Assembly (NCBI GenBank): GCA_044507065.1
Contig: JBIQJY010000035.1
Location: forward strand, 1 to 36,230
Direction of reading: 5' to 3'
Source: SCN-69-37 sp044507065
GTDB lineage: Bacteria > Acidobacteriota > Vicinamibacteria > Vicinamibacterales > SCN-69-37
Length of the DNA stretch: 36,230 bases
A model generated the notes under the pieces. It was not told the DNA's origin. It made no database searches and saw only the letters and a list, made by a program, of their open reading frames with translations. Positions 24,590 to 32,921 of the stretch are shown here, piece by piece. The position numbers and the translations under genes are program-made. Every line of letters starts with the position of its first letter. The stretch's first letter is position 1.

Positions 24590-25447
24590 ATGACCCGCAC
24601 CATGCTTCTGCTGATGGCCCTGGCTATCGCCGCGCCCGCCGTTGCACAGCAGCCCGCACCCGTCGACGTGCCCTGGAACGACGCCATCCCGCCCGGCACC
24701 GACGAGCACGCGGCCCGCGCCCTGAAGGAGTCGTCGCGCCATCAGGAGTGGGTCGACATCAAGTTGGCCGACGGCACGCTGCTCAACAGCTTTGTCGTCT
24801 ATCCCGAGCGTCGCACGAGCGCGCCGGTCGTCATCGTGATTCACGATATTCGCGGCATGTCCGACATCGCGCGCGCGGCCGGCGATCAGCTCGCGCAGGA
24901 CGGGTTCATCGCGATTGTGCCGGACTTCCTGTCTGGCAAGGGGCCCGATGGCGGCGGTACCGCGTCACTCGGCGCCGGCGTCGGTCAGGCCATTCGCACG
25001 CTGACGCCCGACGAGGTCAACGCCCGGCTGAAGGCCGCGATGGACTACGGCAAGGCACTGCCGGCCTCGAACGGCAAGACGGGCGTGACGGGATTCTGCT
25101 GGGGCGGCGGATCGACGTTCGGCTTCGCGGCCGCCCAGCCCGATCTCGACGCGGCCGTCGTCTTCTATGGTCCGACGCCCGGCACGCCCGAGACGTTCGA
25201 GACCGTGCTGGCCAACGTCAATGCCCCGGTGCTCGGCCTGTACGCGGACAATGATGCCCGCATCAACAGTGTGCTCCCACAGGTCGATGCCGCGATGAAG
25301 AAGCTCGAAAAGAGCTACGAACGGCACATCTACGCCGATTCCGGCCACGGCTTCATGGGCGCGCAGAGCCGGAGCGCGGCGAACCTCAAGGCGGCGCAGG
25401 AAGCGTGGCCCACGGCGCTCGCGTTCTTCCGCAAGCACCTGGAATAG
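24590..25447 (+). CDS. Secreted dienelactone hydrolase family protein
   Basis: The protein has 285 residues. ATG 24590 has GGAGGAG at 24580-24586 immediately upstream, so the in-frame TTG at 24578 is not used. Residues 1-21 form a signal peptide ending AVAQQ, so the enzyme is exported. The alpha/beta-hydrolase core shows VIVIHDIRGMSD, the nucleophile elbow GFCWGGG (Cys where most hydrolases have Ser, typical of this family), LYADNDARIN for the Asp and DSGHGFMG for the His. The natural ester or lactone substrate is unknown. A CATAAT box lies at 24554-24559. It is convergent with pyrE, 23 bases away. Confidence 0.9.
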   Translation: MTRTMLLLMALAIAAPAVAQQPAPVDVPWNDAIPPGTDEHAARALKESSRHQEWVDIKLADGTLLNSFVVYPERRTSAPVVIVIHDIRGMSDIARAAGDQLAQDGFIAIVPDFLSGKGPDGGGTASLGAGVGQAIRTLTPDEVNARLKAAMDYGKALPASNGKTGVTGFCWGGGSTFGFAAAQPDLDAAVVFYGPTPGTPETFETVLANVNAPVLGLYADNDARINSVLPQVDAAMKKLEKSYERHIYADSGHGFMGAQSRSAANLKAAQEAWPTALAFFRKHLE

Positions 25448-25470
25448 CCCTTCGGACGTGCGCGGCGGGC

Positions 25471-26154
25471 CTACGACTTCGCGAACGTCGAGGCGCCGCC
25501 GTGCGCGGCGGACCAGCCGGCCGGATCGGCCAGGAACTGCTCGACCTCGCCGATGGCCGTCGTCGAAAAGTAGTTGCGTCGCTTGGCCGCGGCAAGCACG
25601 TCTCGCCAGGTGGCCAGCGCGTGCAGCCGCAGGTTCAGGTCCGCCAGCACCTGCTCGCTTTCCGGGAAGATGCCGTAGTTGAACATCACGAAGGTGTGTT
25701 CCACCTTCGCGCCCGCATCGCGCAGCGCCTGGCAGAACTTGATCTTGCTGCGGCCGTCGGTCGACAGGTCCTCGACGAGCAGCACGCGCTGGCCCTCGTG
25801 CAGGTCGCCCTCGATCTGGGCGTTCCGGCCGAAGCCCTTCGCGGTCTTGCGCACGTACTGCATTGGCAGCATGAGCCGATCGGCAATCCAGGCGGCAAAC
25901 GGGATGCCCGCCGTTTCGCCGCCGGCCACGGCGTCAATCGACTCGAAACCGGCCTCGCGCGCGATCGTGGCCGCCGCGAACTCGGTGAGCGTGCGTCGTG
26001 CGCGCGGAAACGAGATCAGCTTGCGGCAATCGATGTAGGCCGGGCTCGCCCAGCCCGACGTGAGGATGAACGGCTTGTCGCCGGAAAAGTGGACCGCCTT
26101 CACCTCGAGCAGGATGTCGGCCGTGGTCTCCGCAATCGTCGCCCTGTCTGTCAC
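25471..26154 (-). CDS. pyrE: Orotate phosphoribosyltransferase
   Basis: Joins orotate and PRPP to OMP, the step between PyrD and PyrF. The protein has 227 residues. FILTSGWASPAYIDCRKLISFP (broken only by spacing in other members) marks the orotate site, AVAGGETAGIPFA and YVRKTAKGFGRN follow, and VLLVEDLSTDGRSK is the PRPP loop. STDGRS replaces the commoner TTGGS, a mild departure. The start is GTG at complement 26154-26152 with GAAGGAG 7 bases upstream. It lies about 22 kb from the other pyr genes, behind an outer-membrane-protein gene, and I see no PyrR hairpin before it. Confidence 0.93.
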   Translation of the reverse strand: MTDRATIAETTADILLEVKAVHFSGDKPFILTSGWASPAYIDCRKLISFPRARRTLTEFAAATIAREAGFESIDAVAGGETAGIPFAAWIADRLMLPMQYVRKTAKGFGRNAQIEGDLHEGQRVLLVEDLSTDGRSKIKFCQALRDAGAKVEHTFVMFNYGIFPESEQVLADLNLRLHALATWRDVLAAAKRRNYFSTTAIGEVEQFLADPAGWSAAHGGASTFAKS

Positions 26155-26242
26155 GCTGCAGCTCCTTCGAACATCCCAACATCATCGTCCAGAGGCCGGA
26201 GCGACTTCAACAGGAGATGGCGCATCCGGCGCGCAGCATGCG

Positions 26243-26893
26243 CTACTTGAAGGACACGCCCCCCGACAGAACGAGCAGCCGCGAACGCCCGCGGCCCGGC
26301 TGTGACCCCACGCTTTCCTGCGGCCGCGTGAGGTAGAACCGGACGTCGAAGGAAAAAGCGAGGTGCGAGGTCGAGAACCATCGCGCGCCGCCGCCCATGT
26401 TGATCGTGGCTTTCTTCGGCGGCCGCTCGGCTGGCGCCAGTTGGCCTTCGAACGTCTCGAAGCTGAGCGGGCCCATGCCGGCGCTGAGGTAGCTCCAGCC
26501 CTCGCGATGTCCGAAATTGAGCGAGATCTGGGGCGAGATGCCGTTGAGCCGCTGTTCGATGGGCAGTCCAACGGCCGCGCCGGTCTCTGCGTCGGTCGCC
26601 TGCGCGCGGCCGCGCGCGATCATCCATTCGCCGCCCAGCCCCAGGGCCATTGATCGCCCGCGGAGCGGGTAGATGTGCAACCCGATCACGCCGCCCAGGC
26701 CGCGCTTGGGCAGCCGGTCGACCGACACGCCGAGGTCGGTCGCGGTCACCGGATCCTGGCCGAGGCCGCTGTAGAACAGGCGAAGGTCCGCGGCGGCAAT
26801 CGGCAGCGGCTGGTGCTGCTGCGCCGACGCGGGCGCCGCGGACGCCACGAACAACAGCAGGAGAACGGCGCCGGCCGGCGCGACGACACGCAT
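26243..26893 (-). CDS. Predicted outer-membrane beta-barrel protein, function unknown
   Basis: The protein has 216 residues. A signal peptide (1-25, ending ASAQQ) is followed by alternating polar/hydrophobic strands with many Gly and aromatic residues, for example GGVIGLHIYPL, MALGLGGEWMI, PQISLNFGHREGWSYLSAGMG, GARWFSTSHLAFSFDVRFYL and RLLVLSGGVSF. The near-terminal phenylalanine (penultimate residue) is close to the usual C-terminal aromatic of barrels. No family is named with confidence. It sits between cca and pyrE on the minus strand; a weak TACGCT box lies 7 bases before the ATG. Confidence 0.68.
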   Translation of the reverse strand: MRVVAPAGAVLLLLFVASAAPASAQQHQPLPIAAADLRLFYSGLGQDPVTATDLGVSVDRLPKRGLGGVIGLHIYPLRGRSMALGLGGEWMIARGRAQATDAETGAAVGLPIEQRLNGISPQISLNFGHREGWSYLSAGMGPLSFETFEGQLAPAERPPKKATINMGGGARWFSTSHLAFSFDVRFYLTRPQESVGSQPGRGRSRLLVLSGGVSFK

Positions 26894-26950
26894 TCGTCAG
26901 AGCGTACAACAACCATTTGCCGCACGGCGGTCCATTCCGCCGGTCCGCGC

Positions 26951-28324
26951 TCAGTCCCGCGAGGCCAGCAGTGCCCTGGCGGCGGCGATGCCGTCGTCGA
27001 CCGTGCGAATCTCGCCGTCGAGCTGCCGGTCGTACAGCGTCCTGAGCAGGACGCCCATCGCGGGGCCGGGCGCCACGCCGAGTGCCAGCAGATGGCGGCC
27101 GCGCACGAGCGGATCCGGCGGCGCATGTTCGACGCCGAGCGAGCGGGCTCGCTCGAGGAACCAGTCGATCGCCGAACAGTCGAATGTGCCGAGTCGCCCG
27201 TTGCAGTCGGCGTGCGCCAGCCGGACGAGCAGCTCGAGATTCACCTTCTGTGCAAGCCGCCTGAACGCGCCGTCGCTTACCGGCGTGGGAGCCTTGTGGA
27301 ACGCGGCGGGCTTCAGGTGGTGCGCCACCATCCCGAGCACTGCGGTCCGGACATCGAACCCGTCGAGCGAATGGAGGTTCAGCCGATCCAGTATTCGCGT
27401 CGTCGGCTCCACCCCCGCCGGCTCATGCCCGGGCGAACGAATGCGGCCGTCGATGACCGCCGTGGTCTCGGGCTTGGCGATGTCGTGGCAGAGGGCGGCC
27501 ATCATCACCGCAACGGCCGGGCCGCGGTCCAGATCGGTGACGCGCATGCGAGCCTGGTCGACCACCATCAGGGTGTGCGTCCAGACGTCGCCTTCGGGGT
27601 GCCACTCGGGATCCTGCGGGCATGAGGCGAGCGGTACGAGCTCCGGCAGCAGGCGATGCACGACTTCGATGTCCCAGGCCAGCCGCAGGCCGATGGATGG
27701 TCGATCCGCCTGGAGCAGCAGTTTCTCGATCTCGGCCCAGATGCGTTCGGAAGGCAGGTCGTCGAGCGGGATCCGCCGGCAGAGATCGGCCGTGGCCGGG
27801 TCGATGGACAGGTCGAACCGCGCGGCGAACTGGACCGCGCGCAGTACGCGCAGGCTGTCTTCGCCGAACGTCCGCGCATCGACCATCCGGAGGATCCGGT
27901 TCGCGAGATCCTGCTGGCCGCCAAACGGATCGATGAGTTCACCCGTGAGCGGATCGCGCGACATCGCGTTGATGGTGAAATCGCGGCGGCGCGCGGCCTC
28001 GTCGTAGGGGAGGAACGGGTCGCCCTCGACGGTGAAGCCGCGATGACCCCGGCCGGTCTTCGATTCGCGCCGGGGCAGCGAGACGTCCATCGTGCCGATC
28101 TTGAAGACCGTGAAGCTCTCGCCGACCACATCCACGCGCCCGAACGACTCGACGATCCGGCGCAGGGTCCCGGCGTCGAGCCCGAAGACCTCGATGTCGA
28201 GGTCCTTGGAGTGCCGCCCCAGCAGGTCGTCGCGCACCCAGCCGCCGACGATGAGCGCGCGTCCACCAGCCGCACGAACCTCGCTGGCAAGGGCGACGGC
28301 CTGCTCAGGAAGTGGCGGGGTCAT
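26951..28324 (-). CDS. cca: CCA tRNA nucleotidyltransferase / poly(A) polymerase family protein with HD domain
   Basis: The protein has 457 residues. The class II nucleotidyltransferase head is intact: LIVGGWVRDDLLGRHSKD (25-42), the metal pair in DLDIEVFG, then RRRDFTINAMSRD, DPFGGQQDL and DSLRVLRAVQFAARF. A C-terminal HD domain carries HTLMVVDQA, ALCHDIAKPE and GMVAHHLKP, as in the E. coli-type repair-competent enzyme. It most likely adds or repairs the 3' CCA of tRNAs; poly(A) polymerase activity cannot be excluded by eye. The ATG lies 20 bases inside the end of the SDR gene, so they are tightly coupled. Confidence 0.88.
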   Translation of the reverse strand: MTPPLPEQAVALASEVRAAGGRALIVGGWVRDDLLGRHSKDLDIEVFGLDAGTLRRIVESFGRVDVVGESFTVFKIGTMDVSLPRRESKTGRGHRGFTVEGDPFLPYDEAARRRDFTINAMSRDPLTGELIDPFGGQQDLANRILRMVDARTFGEDSLRVLRAVQFAARFDLSIDPATADLCRRIPLDDLPSERIWAEIEKLLLQADRPSIGLRLAWDIEVVHRLLPELVPLASCPQDPEWHPEGDVWTHTLMVVDQARMRVTDLDRGPAVAVMMAALCHDIAKPETTAVIDGRIRSPGHEPAGVEPTTRILDRLNLHSLDGFDVRTAVLGMVAHHLKPAAFHKAPTPVSDGAFRRLAQKVNLELLVRLAHADCNGRLGTFDCSAIDWFLERARSLGVEHAPPDPLVRGRHLLALGVAPGPAMGVLLRTLYDRQLDGEIRTVDDGIAAARALLASRD

Positions 28325-29132
28325 CGTGTTGCGAAGGCGGCGTCGTTCGTGTCCGGCCGAAGCGTCGCACCAGCCGATCGGTCCGCGCCGGCGCCATCAC
28401 GGCAAGCAGCGCCAGCCACCACGCGCGCGGGTAGGGGTAGACCTCTGCCCGGGGTCGCTCGATGCACCGGACAATGGCCGCGGCCACCGTGTCGACCGAC
28501 TGGCGGGGGCCGTGGCCGGTGACCCGGTGCCCGAACTCGCGCGCGATGGCGTCGTGAAACTCGGTGCGCGTGGCCACCGGGTAGACGATCGACGCGTGGA
28601 AGGGCGTGCCGACGAACTCGGCCCTGAGCGATTCGATGAACGAGACGGCCGCCGACTTGGTGGCGCCGTAGACGCTCGAGCCGGCCACGCCGCGCCGGCC
28701 GACGATCGAGGACACCGCGATGATATGGCCGGACCCCTGGTGCCGCATCGCCGTCAGTGCGGTCCGCGCGGCGTACAGCGTGCCGAGGATGTTGACGTCG
28801 ACCAGCCGTCGCATCGCGTCGGGCGGCGTGTCATCGAGTGTGCCGTGGAAGCCGATCCCGGCATTGCAGATCATCACGTCGATCCGGCCGAACCGTTCCA
28901 CCGTCCGGTCGACGAGCCGCTGCAGGTCCGTCTCGACTGTCACGTCGCCGGCAACCGCCAGCAGCCGATCCCCCCATGCGACCGACTCGTCGCGCAGGGC
29001 GTCGAGCCGATCGGCGCGACGGGCGAAGGCGGCCACCGACGCTCCCCGCGCGAGCAGGTGCCTGGCGGTGGCGAGGCCGATGCCTGCCGATGCCCCGGTG
29101 ATGGCGACGACGCGTCCGGTCAGCGGGACCAC
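28305..29132 (-). CDS. Short-chain dehydrogenase/reductase
   Basis: The protein has 275 residues and a classical SDR fold. The cofactor motif is TGASAGIG near residue 13, followed by CNAGIGFHG, the catalytic Ser in SSIVGRR and the Y-x-x-x-K pair in VYGATKSA. The C-terminal 40 residues are basic and Pro-rich with a short hydrophobic stretch (ARAWWLALLAVMAP), perhaps a membrane contact. The substrate is unknown. GTG start at complement 29132-29130, 10 bases after the proline dehydrogenase stop. Confidence 0.87.
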   Translation of the reverse strand: MVPLTGRVVAITGASAGIGLATARHLLARGASVAAFARRADRLDALRDESVAWGDRLLAVAGDVTVETDLQRLVDRTVERFGRIDVMICNAGIGFHGTLDDTPPDAMRRLVDVNILGTLYAARTALTAMRHQGSGHIIAVSSIVGRRGVAGSSVYGATKSAAVSFIESLRAEFVGTPFHASIVYPVATRTEFHDAIAREFGHRVTGHGPRQSVDTVAAAIVRCIERPRAEVYPYPRAWWLALLAVMAPARTDRLVRRFGRTRTTPPSQHDDPATS

Positions 29133-29142
29133 GCGTCAATCC

Positions 29143-30087
29143 TCAATCCGCCTGCTGTTCATGAAGCAGGTTCTTCAGGACGAAGGCCACGTTGGCCGGC
29201 CGTTCGCCGAGCCGGCGCATGAAATACGGAAACCACTCGCGTCCGTAGGGCACGTAGATGCGCACGGGATGGCCCTCGCGTGCCAGCGACAGCTGCAGGT
29301 CGCGGCGAATCCCGTAGAGCAGCTGGAACTCGAACCGATCGAGGCCGAAGCCCCGCTCGACGGCAAACTGCCGGGTGCGATCGAGCATCGCCGGATCGTG
29401 CGTCGCAATTGCCGGTCGATGGCCCTCGTCGAGCAGCATCTCCATGAGCGTCACGAAGTGCGCGTCGACGTCTTCCTTGCGCGTGAAGGCCACACTGCGC
29501 GGTTCGCGGTACGCCCCCTTCACCAGGCGGACGCTGACGCCGGACGCGTTGAGGTGCCGGATATCGGCTGACGATCGACGCAGCGCCGCCTGGATGGCGA
29601 CGCCGATGCTCTGATACCCGATGCTCCAGAGGCTGTCGATCGCCTCCAGGGTGTCATCGGTGTAGCGCGACCCCTCCATGTCGATGCGGACGAAGAAGTC
29701 GTGCTCGACGGCCGGGTCGAGGATGCGCCTGAGGTTGTCGATCGCCGTGGCGCGGTCGATGTCGAGCCCGATCTGTGTCAGCTTCACCGAGATGTTGCGG
29801 CTGATGCCGGCGCTTGCGGCGGCGCGAATCAGGTCGGCGTACGCGCGCGTGGCGGCCAGCGCCGGTTCCATCGACGTCACCGACTCGCCCAGCAGGTCGA
29901 TCGTGGCCGACATCTGCAGCCGCTCGATGGCCTGCACCGCGGCGATGGCGTCCTCGGCGCGCTGGCCGGCCACGAACCGCCGCGCGAAGCTGTCGGGCCG
30001 CTGCATCCCGTAGCGGGAGGCGGCCTTCCGGATCAGGGGACTCCCGGCCAGTGCCGAGAAGGTGCCCCGCGTGATGGCCGCGAGCAT
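29143..30087 (-). CDS. Monofunctional proline dehydrogenase
   Basis: FAD enzyme that oxidises proline to pyrroline-5-carboxylate and feeds electrons to the membrane quinone pool. The protein has 314 residues, the short stand-alone form rather than the PutA fusion. Landmarks are ISVKLTQIGLDID, FFVRIDMEGSRYTDDTL, GVAIQAALRRS, VRLVKGAYREP, IATHDP, FQLLYGIRRDLQ and the C-terminal RIYVPYGREWFPYFMRRLGE (in pieces). The ATG overlaps the acyltransferase stop (TGATG). No P5C dehydrogenase gene is in the window. Confidence 0.92.
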   Translation of the reverse strand: MLAAITRGTFSALAGSPLIRKAASRYGMQRPDSFARRFVAGQRAEDAIAAVQAIERLQMSATIDLLGESVTSMEPALAATRAYADLIRAAASAGISRNISVKLTQIGLDIDRATAIDNLRRILDPAVEHDFFVRIDMEGSRYTDDTLEAIDSLWSIGYQSIGVAIQAALRRSSADIRHLNASGVSVRLVKGAYREPRSVAFTRKEDVDAHFVTLMEMLLDEGHRPAIATHDPAMLDRTRQFAVERGFGLDRFEFQLLYGIRRDLQLSLAREGHPVRIYVPYGREWFPYFMRRLGERPANVAFVLKNLLHEQQAD

Positions 30088-31211
30088 CAGTGCGCGGCCT
30101 TCCTCGGCTGCAGCAGGTGTTCGATGGCCCGGCCGTAGTAGCGCATCACGATGCGGTTGCGGACGCGCAGGTGATCCGCTTCGACGACGACCACGCCGCG
30201 CGCGCTGAGCAGGTCGATGCCTTCCTCGACCGCCTGGGCGCCGGTCCGCACCGCCAGGTTCGCACCCTGCGCCGACAGCGCGACGAGCAGGCTGTCGATC
30301 CGATCGCGCAACTCCGACAGGGTCATCTGCGGACGCCCGACGGCCGCCACGAGGGCCGTCGGCAGGACCTTGTGCAGCAGGCCGATGTCGTGCTGGATGC
30401 GGTGCGCCAGGCCCACCAGGTCGCGCCGCGACTCGGGGTCGTACGGGGCGAGGGGAATCGGCGTGCCGAACGTGACGAAGGCGCGCGACCGGTATCCGAC
30501 GGCGTGCCGGACCATCTCGGCAAGTTCCTGGGCGAACGGGCGCTTGCGCTTCTTCGACGCCTCGCGCGAGAGGATGCGGTCCTCGAGCACGAGGTCGTAG
30601 GCCACCGCCATCGGCAGGATCGACAACTCCGCACGGTCGGCCAGCAGGGCCGCCTGCAGCAGGCCCGTCTTCGGCGCCTTCAACTCACCGCTGTAGCTGC
30701 GTCCGCCCTCCGCGTAGTAGAGCAGGTCTCGCCGCTTGAGCAGTTCGGCCACGTAGGCGCGCAGCGTGACGAGATAGAGCGGGTCCTTGCTGTTGCGTCT
30801 GATGGGAATGGCCCCGGTGACGTGCCGGTGCAGCAGGCCGAGCGGGCCGCCGAACAGGTTGATGCCCGCGGCCGTGAGCGGCGGTCGGATGCCATTGTCG
30901 TCGAGCACGAGCGGCTCGACCAGGTAGTCGAGGTGGCTCTTGTGATTCGAGACGTAGACGACGCGCCCGTTCCGCGTGGCGGCGGCGGCCACGTCGACAC
31001 CCTCGGCGACGCGTTCGACCTTCCGGAGAATCGGATAAAGCGGATGCTGGAGCGCGCGATAGAACCGATATCGCTGCGTCGTGCGCAGTTCCTCGAGATA
31101 CGTCTCGAGGCGCTGCCGGACGTCCCCGTCCGTCTCGCCCGCGTTGTCGCTGAGGTACCGCGCAACCTCATCGCGGGCCCGGACGGCCTGTGCGATGTCG
31201 TCTGGCCTCAC
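30087..31211 (-). CDS. PlsB-like glycerol-phosphate acyltransferase
   Basis: The protein has 374 residues from GTG complement 31211-31209, chosen because TATAGT ends 9 bases upstream and the 23-codon longer frame would run through that promoter. Acyltransferase motifs are clear: VSNHKSHLDYL (block I), GAIPIRR (block II) and YYAEGGRSYSGELKAPKTG (block III, 19 residues). Block III resembles PlsB (EGGRSRTGK...PKTG) more than PlsC. The protein is less than half the length of E. coli PlsB (about 800 residues). It probably acylates glycerol 3-phosphate or a related acceptor at the membrane. It heads a minus-strand run with proline dehydrogenase, SDR and cca. Confidence 0.85.
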   Translation of the reverse strand: MRPDDIAQAVRARDEVARYLSDNAGETDGDVRQRLETYLEELRTTQRYRFYRALQHPLYPILRKVERVAEGVDVAAAATRNGRVVYVSNHKSHLDYLVEPLVLDDNGIRPPLTAAGINLFGGPLGLLHRHVTGAIPIRRNSKDPLYLVTLRAYVAELLKRRDLLYYAEGGRSYSGELKAPKTGLLQAALLADRAELSILPMAVAYDLVLEDRILSREASKKRKRPFAQELAEMVRHAVGYRSRAFVTFGTPIPLAPYDPESRRDLVGLAHRIQHDIGLLHKVLPTALVAAVGRPQMTLSELRDRIDSLLVALSAQGANLAVRTGAQAVEEGIDLLSARGVVVVEADHLRVRNRIVMRYYGRAIEHLLQPRKAAH

Positions 31212-31220
31212 AGATCCGGA

Positions 31221-31226
31221 ACTATA
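31221..31226 (-). promoter_or_regulatory. -10 hexamer for the plsB-like operon (leaderless type)
   Basis: TATAGT on the minus strand (5 of 6) ends 9 bases before the GTG start. No Shine-Dalgarno is seen. Confidence 0.55.
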
Positions 31227-31251
31227 GCAGGAGGCGTGCGTGGGGCGGGCG

Positions 31252-32250
31252 CTACAGCCGGGCGATGACCGCGTCGGCAAACGCCGTGGTCGACGCCGTG
31301 CCCGCCAGATCGCGCGTGCGCGAGGCCGGGTCCGCCAGCGTGGCGTGCAGCGCCGTACGGATGCGCGATGCCGCGTCGGCCTCGCCGATGTGCACGAGCA
31401 TCAGCAGCGCGGAGAGCAGCAGCGCGGTCGGGTTGGCGATGTCGCGTCCCGCAATGTCGGGCGCCGTGCCGTGGATTGCCTCGAATACCGCCACGTCGGT
31501 GCCGATGTTCGCGCCCGGTACCACGCCAAGTCCGCCCACGAGTCCCGCACACAGGTCCGACACGATGTCGCCGTACAGGTTCGGCAGCACCAGGACATCG
31601 AACGTCTCGGGCCGCATCACCAGGTGCATGCACACGGCGTCGACGATGCGCTCGTCGTAGGTGATGTCGTCGAACTCGGGCGCGACCGATCGCACCGAGT
31701 CGAGAAACAGCCCGTCGCCGAGCTTCATGATGTTCGCCTTGTGGATGGCCGTGACGCGCCGGCGGCCGTTGCGACGCGCGTAGTCGAAGGCAAAGCGCGC
31801 AATGCGCGTCGACGCCTGCCGTGTGGTGATCTTCAGGCTTTCGACAACGCCGTCGACGACGACGTGCTCGAGACCCGCGTAGAGGTCCTCGGTGTTCTCG
31901 CGGACGATGACGATGTCGACGTTGTCGAACCGTGTCGGCACGCCGGGGAGGTTGACGACCGGACGAACGTTGGCGAACAGGTCGAGCGCCTTGCGGAGCC
32001 CCACGTTCACGCTGGTGAATCCGGTGCCCACCGGCGTGGTGACCGGGCCCTTCAGGGCGACTTTCCGACGCCGGATCGAATCGAGCAGGGTATCGGGCAG
32101 CGTCTGCCCGGAACGATCGAAGGCCGCCTGTCCCGCATCGTGGCGGTCCCAGGCAATCGGCACGCGGGCAGCTTCGAGAATGCGAACGACGGCCCCCGTC
32201 ACTTCCGGACCGATACCGTCACCGGGAATCAGCGTGATGTCGTGTGTCAT
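31252..32250 (-). CDS. Isocitrate/isopropylmalate dehydrogenase family protein (NAD-type isocitrate dehydrogenase-like)
   Basis: Metal-dependent beta-decarboxylating dehydrogenase of 332 residues. LIPGDGIGPEV (7-17) opens the fold. TTPVGTGFTSVNVGLRK, IVRENTEDLYAGLEH, HKANIMKLGDG and the metal-binding aspartates near NLYGDIVSD follow, then GSANIG-like PGANIGTD and EAIHGTAPDIAG. ENTEDLYAG together with the SVN-x-x-LRK segment points to the NAD-dependent isocitrate (or homoisocitrate) dehydrogenase branch rather than LeuB. There are no leu genes nearby. The ATG is complement 32250-32248; the frame upstream runs through an 8-base tandem repeat and is not coding. Confidence 0.85.
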   Translation of the reverse strand: MTHDITLIPGDGIGPEVTGAVVRILEAARVPIAWDRHDAGQAAFDRSGQTLPDTLLDSIRRRKVALKGPVTTPVGTGFTSVNVGLRKALDLFANVRPVVNLPGVPTRFDNVDIVIVRENTEDLYAGLEHVVVDGVVESLKITTRQASTRIARFAFDYARRNGRRRVTAIHKANIMKLGDGLFLDSVRSVAPEFDDITYDERIVDAVCMHLVMRPETFDVLVLPNLYGDIVSDLCAGLVGGLGVVPGANIGTDVAVFEAIHGTAPDIAGRDIANPTALLLSALLMLVHIGEADAASRIRTALHATLADPASRTRDLAGTASTTAFADAVIARL

Positions 32251-32270
32251 GACGTTGCTCGCAGCCGCAG

Positions 32271-32326
32271 CCTTGTCGCCTCGTAGCCTCGTAGCCTCGT
32301 AGCCTCGTAGCCTTGTCGGCTTGTAG
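32271..32326. repeat. Tandem 8-base repeat, seven units
   Basis: Seven consecutive 8-base units: CCTTGTCG, four perfect CCTCGTAG, CCTTGTCG, GCTTGTAG. The array fills most of the 83-base gap between the DUF4149-like gene and the dehydrogenase gene, ending 20 bases before the latter's ATG. Read on the minus strand each unit contains GAGG or AAGG. Confidence 0.9.
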
Positions 32327-32333
32327 TCTTCTT

Positions 32334-32828
32334 CTACTGCTGATCCCTGACTTCGGCCCAGGCCAGGCCGAGGCCGCCGGCGATGGTCACCAGGGCCAGG
32401 GCGCTCGACAGGCCGTGCCATCGTCCATGTTCGATCCGACGCGGGTCGGTCTCAGGCAGCGTCGCAATCACGCCGCCGACCGAGGCGCGGATGGCATCGA
32501 TTTCCGGGATGATGACGTACACCGTGAAGACACTCATGGCCACCATCGCCAGCACCGTCCAGATCCGGATGGCGGTGCGCTTCGGGCGGGGACCGAGGGC
32601 AGCTCGAAGACTGAGTGATGCGAGGACGACGAGCGCGGCGGCCCAGGCGACATACTGGAAGCGTTCGAACAGCGCCCCGAACACCACGCCGGCCAGTTCG
32701 CGGCCGCCGGCCGGGTCGTGCGCGGGCAGCACTTCGAAAAGCACCGGCGCTCCGAGACCGGCAAGGGCGGCTAGTCCTCCGATCCAGATCGCGAGGCCCA
32801 GGAATGCCGCATAACGGAGCAGTGTCAT
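32334..32828 (-). CDS. Small integral membrane protein, DUF4149/TMEM205-like
   Basis: The protein has 164 residues with four hydrophobic segments: about 6-30 (AAFLGLAIWIGGLAALAG), 45-70, 85-105 (IWTVLAMVAMSVFTVYVI) and 138-158 (LSSALALVTIAGGLGLAW). The N-terminal WIGG and the IPEIDAIR stretch after the third segment, followed by RIEHGRWHGLSS, fit the DUF4149 family, whose function is unknown. The start is ATG complement 32828-32826, with CATAAT 7 bases upstream. The same frame continues open for about 590 codons through the antisense of transketolase, which I reject as coding. Confidence 0.75.
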   Translation of the reverse strand: MTLLRYAAFLGLAIWIGGLAALAGLGAPVLFEVLPAHDPAGGRELAGVVFGALFERFQYVAWAAALVVLASLSLRAALGPRPKRTAIRIWTVLAMVAMSVFTVYVIIPEIDAIRASVGGVIATLPETDPRRIEHGRWHGLSSALALVTIAGGLGLAWAEVRDQQ

Positions 32829-32835
32829 CGCAACG

Positions 32836-32841
32836 ATTATG
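32836..32841 (-). promoter_or_regulatory. -10 hexamer for the DUF4149-like gene (leaderless type)
   Basis: CATAAT on the minus strand (5 of 6) ends 7 bases before the ATG, with no Shine-Dalgarno. Confidence 0.5.
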
Positions 32842-32921
32842 CCCGGCGCGCCCTTCGGGGGCCAGCCGTGCGGAAGCGGTTCCGTCCTCAGGGCGAGTAC
32901 AGTAGACTCATCGGCTGAACC

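Noticed and set aside
24508..24699. A 64-codon extension of the synthetase/ACP/acyltransferase gene.
   Set aside because: It would overlap the start and signal peptide of the divergent hydrolase gene and cross a clear -10 hexamer; the extra residues match nothing.
26151..26225. A 24-codon ORF ending in a GTGA overlap with the pyrE start, possibly a leader like that of pyrR.
   Set aside because: It has no Shine-Dalgarno or promoter of its own and no PyrR hairpin, and pyrE has its own GAAGGAG. The open frame is part of a long antisense-type frame running through the outer-membrane gene.
32271..32326. A CRISPR array.
   Set aside because: The units are contiguous 8-mers without spacers and no cas genes are present.
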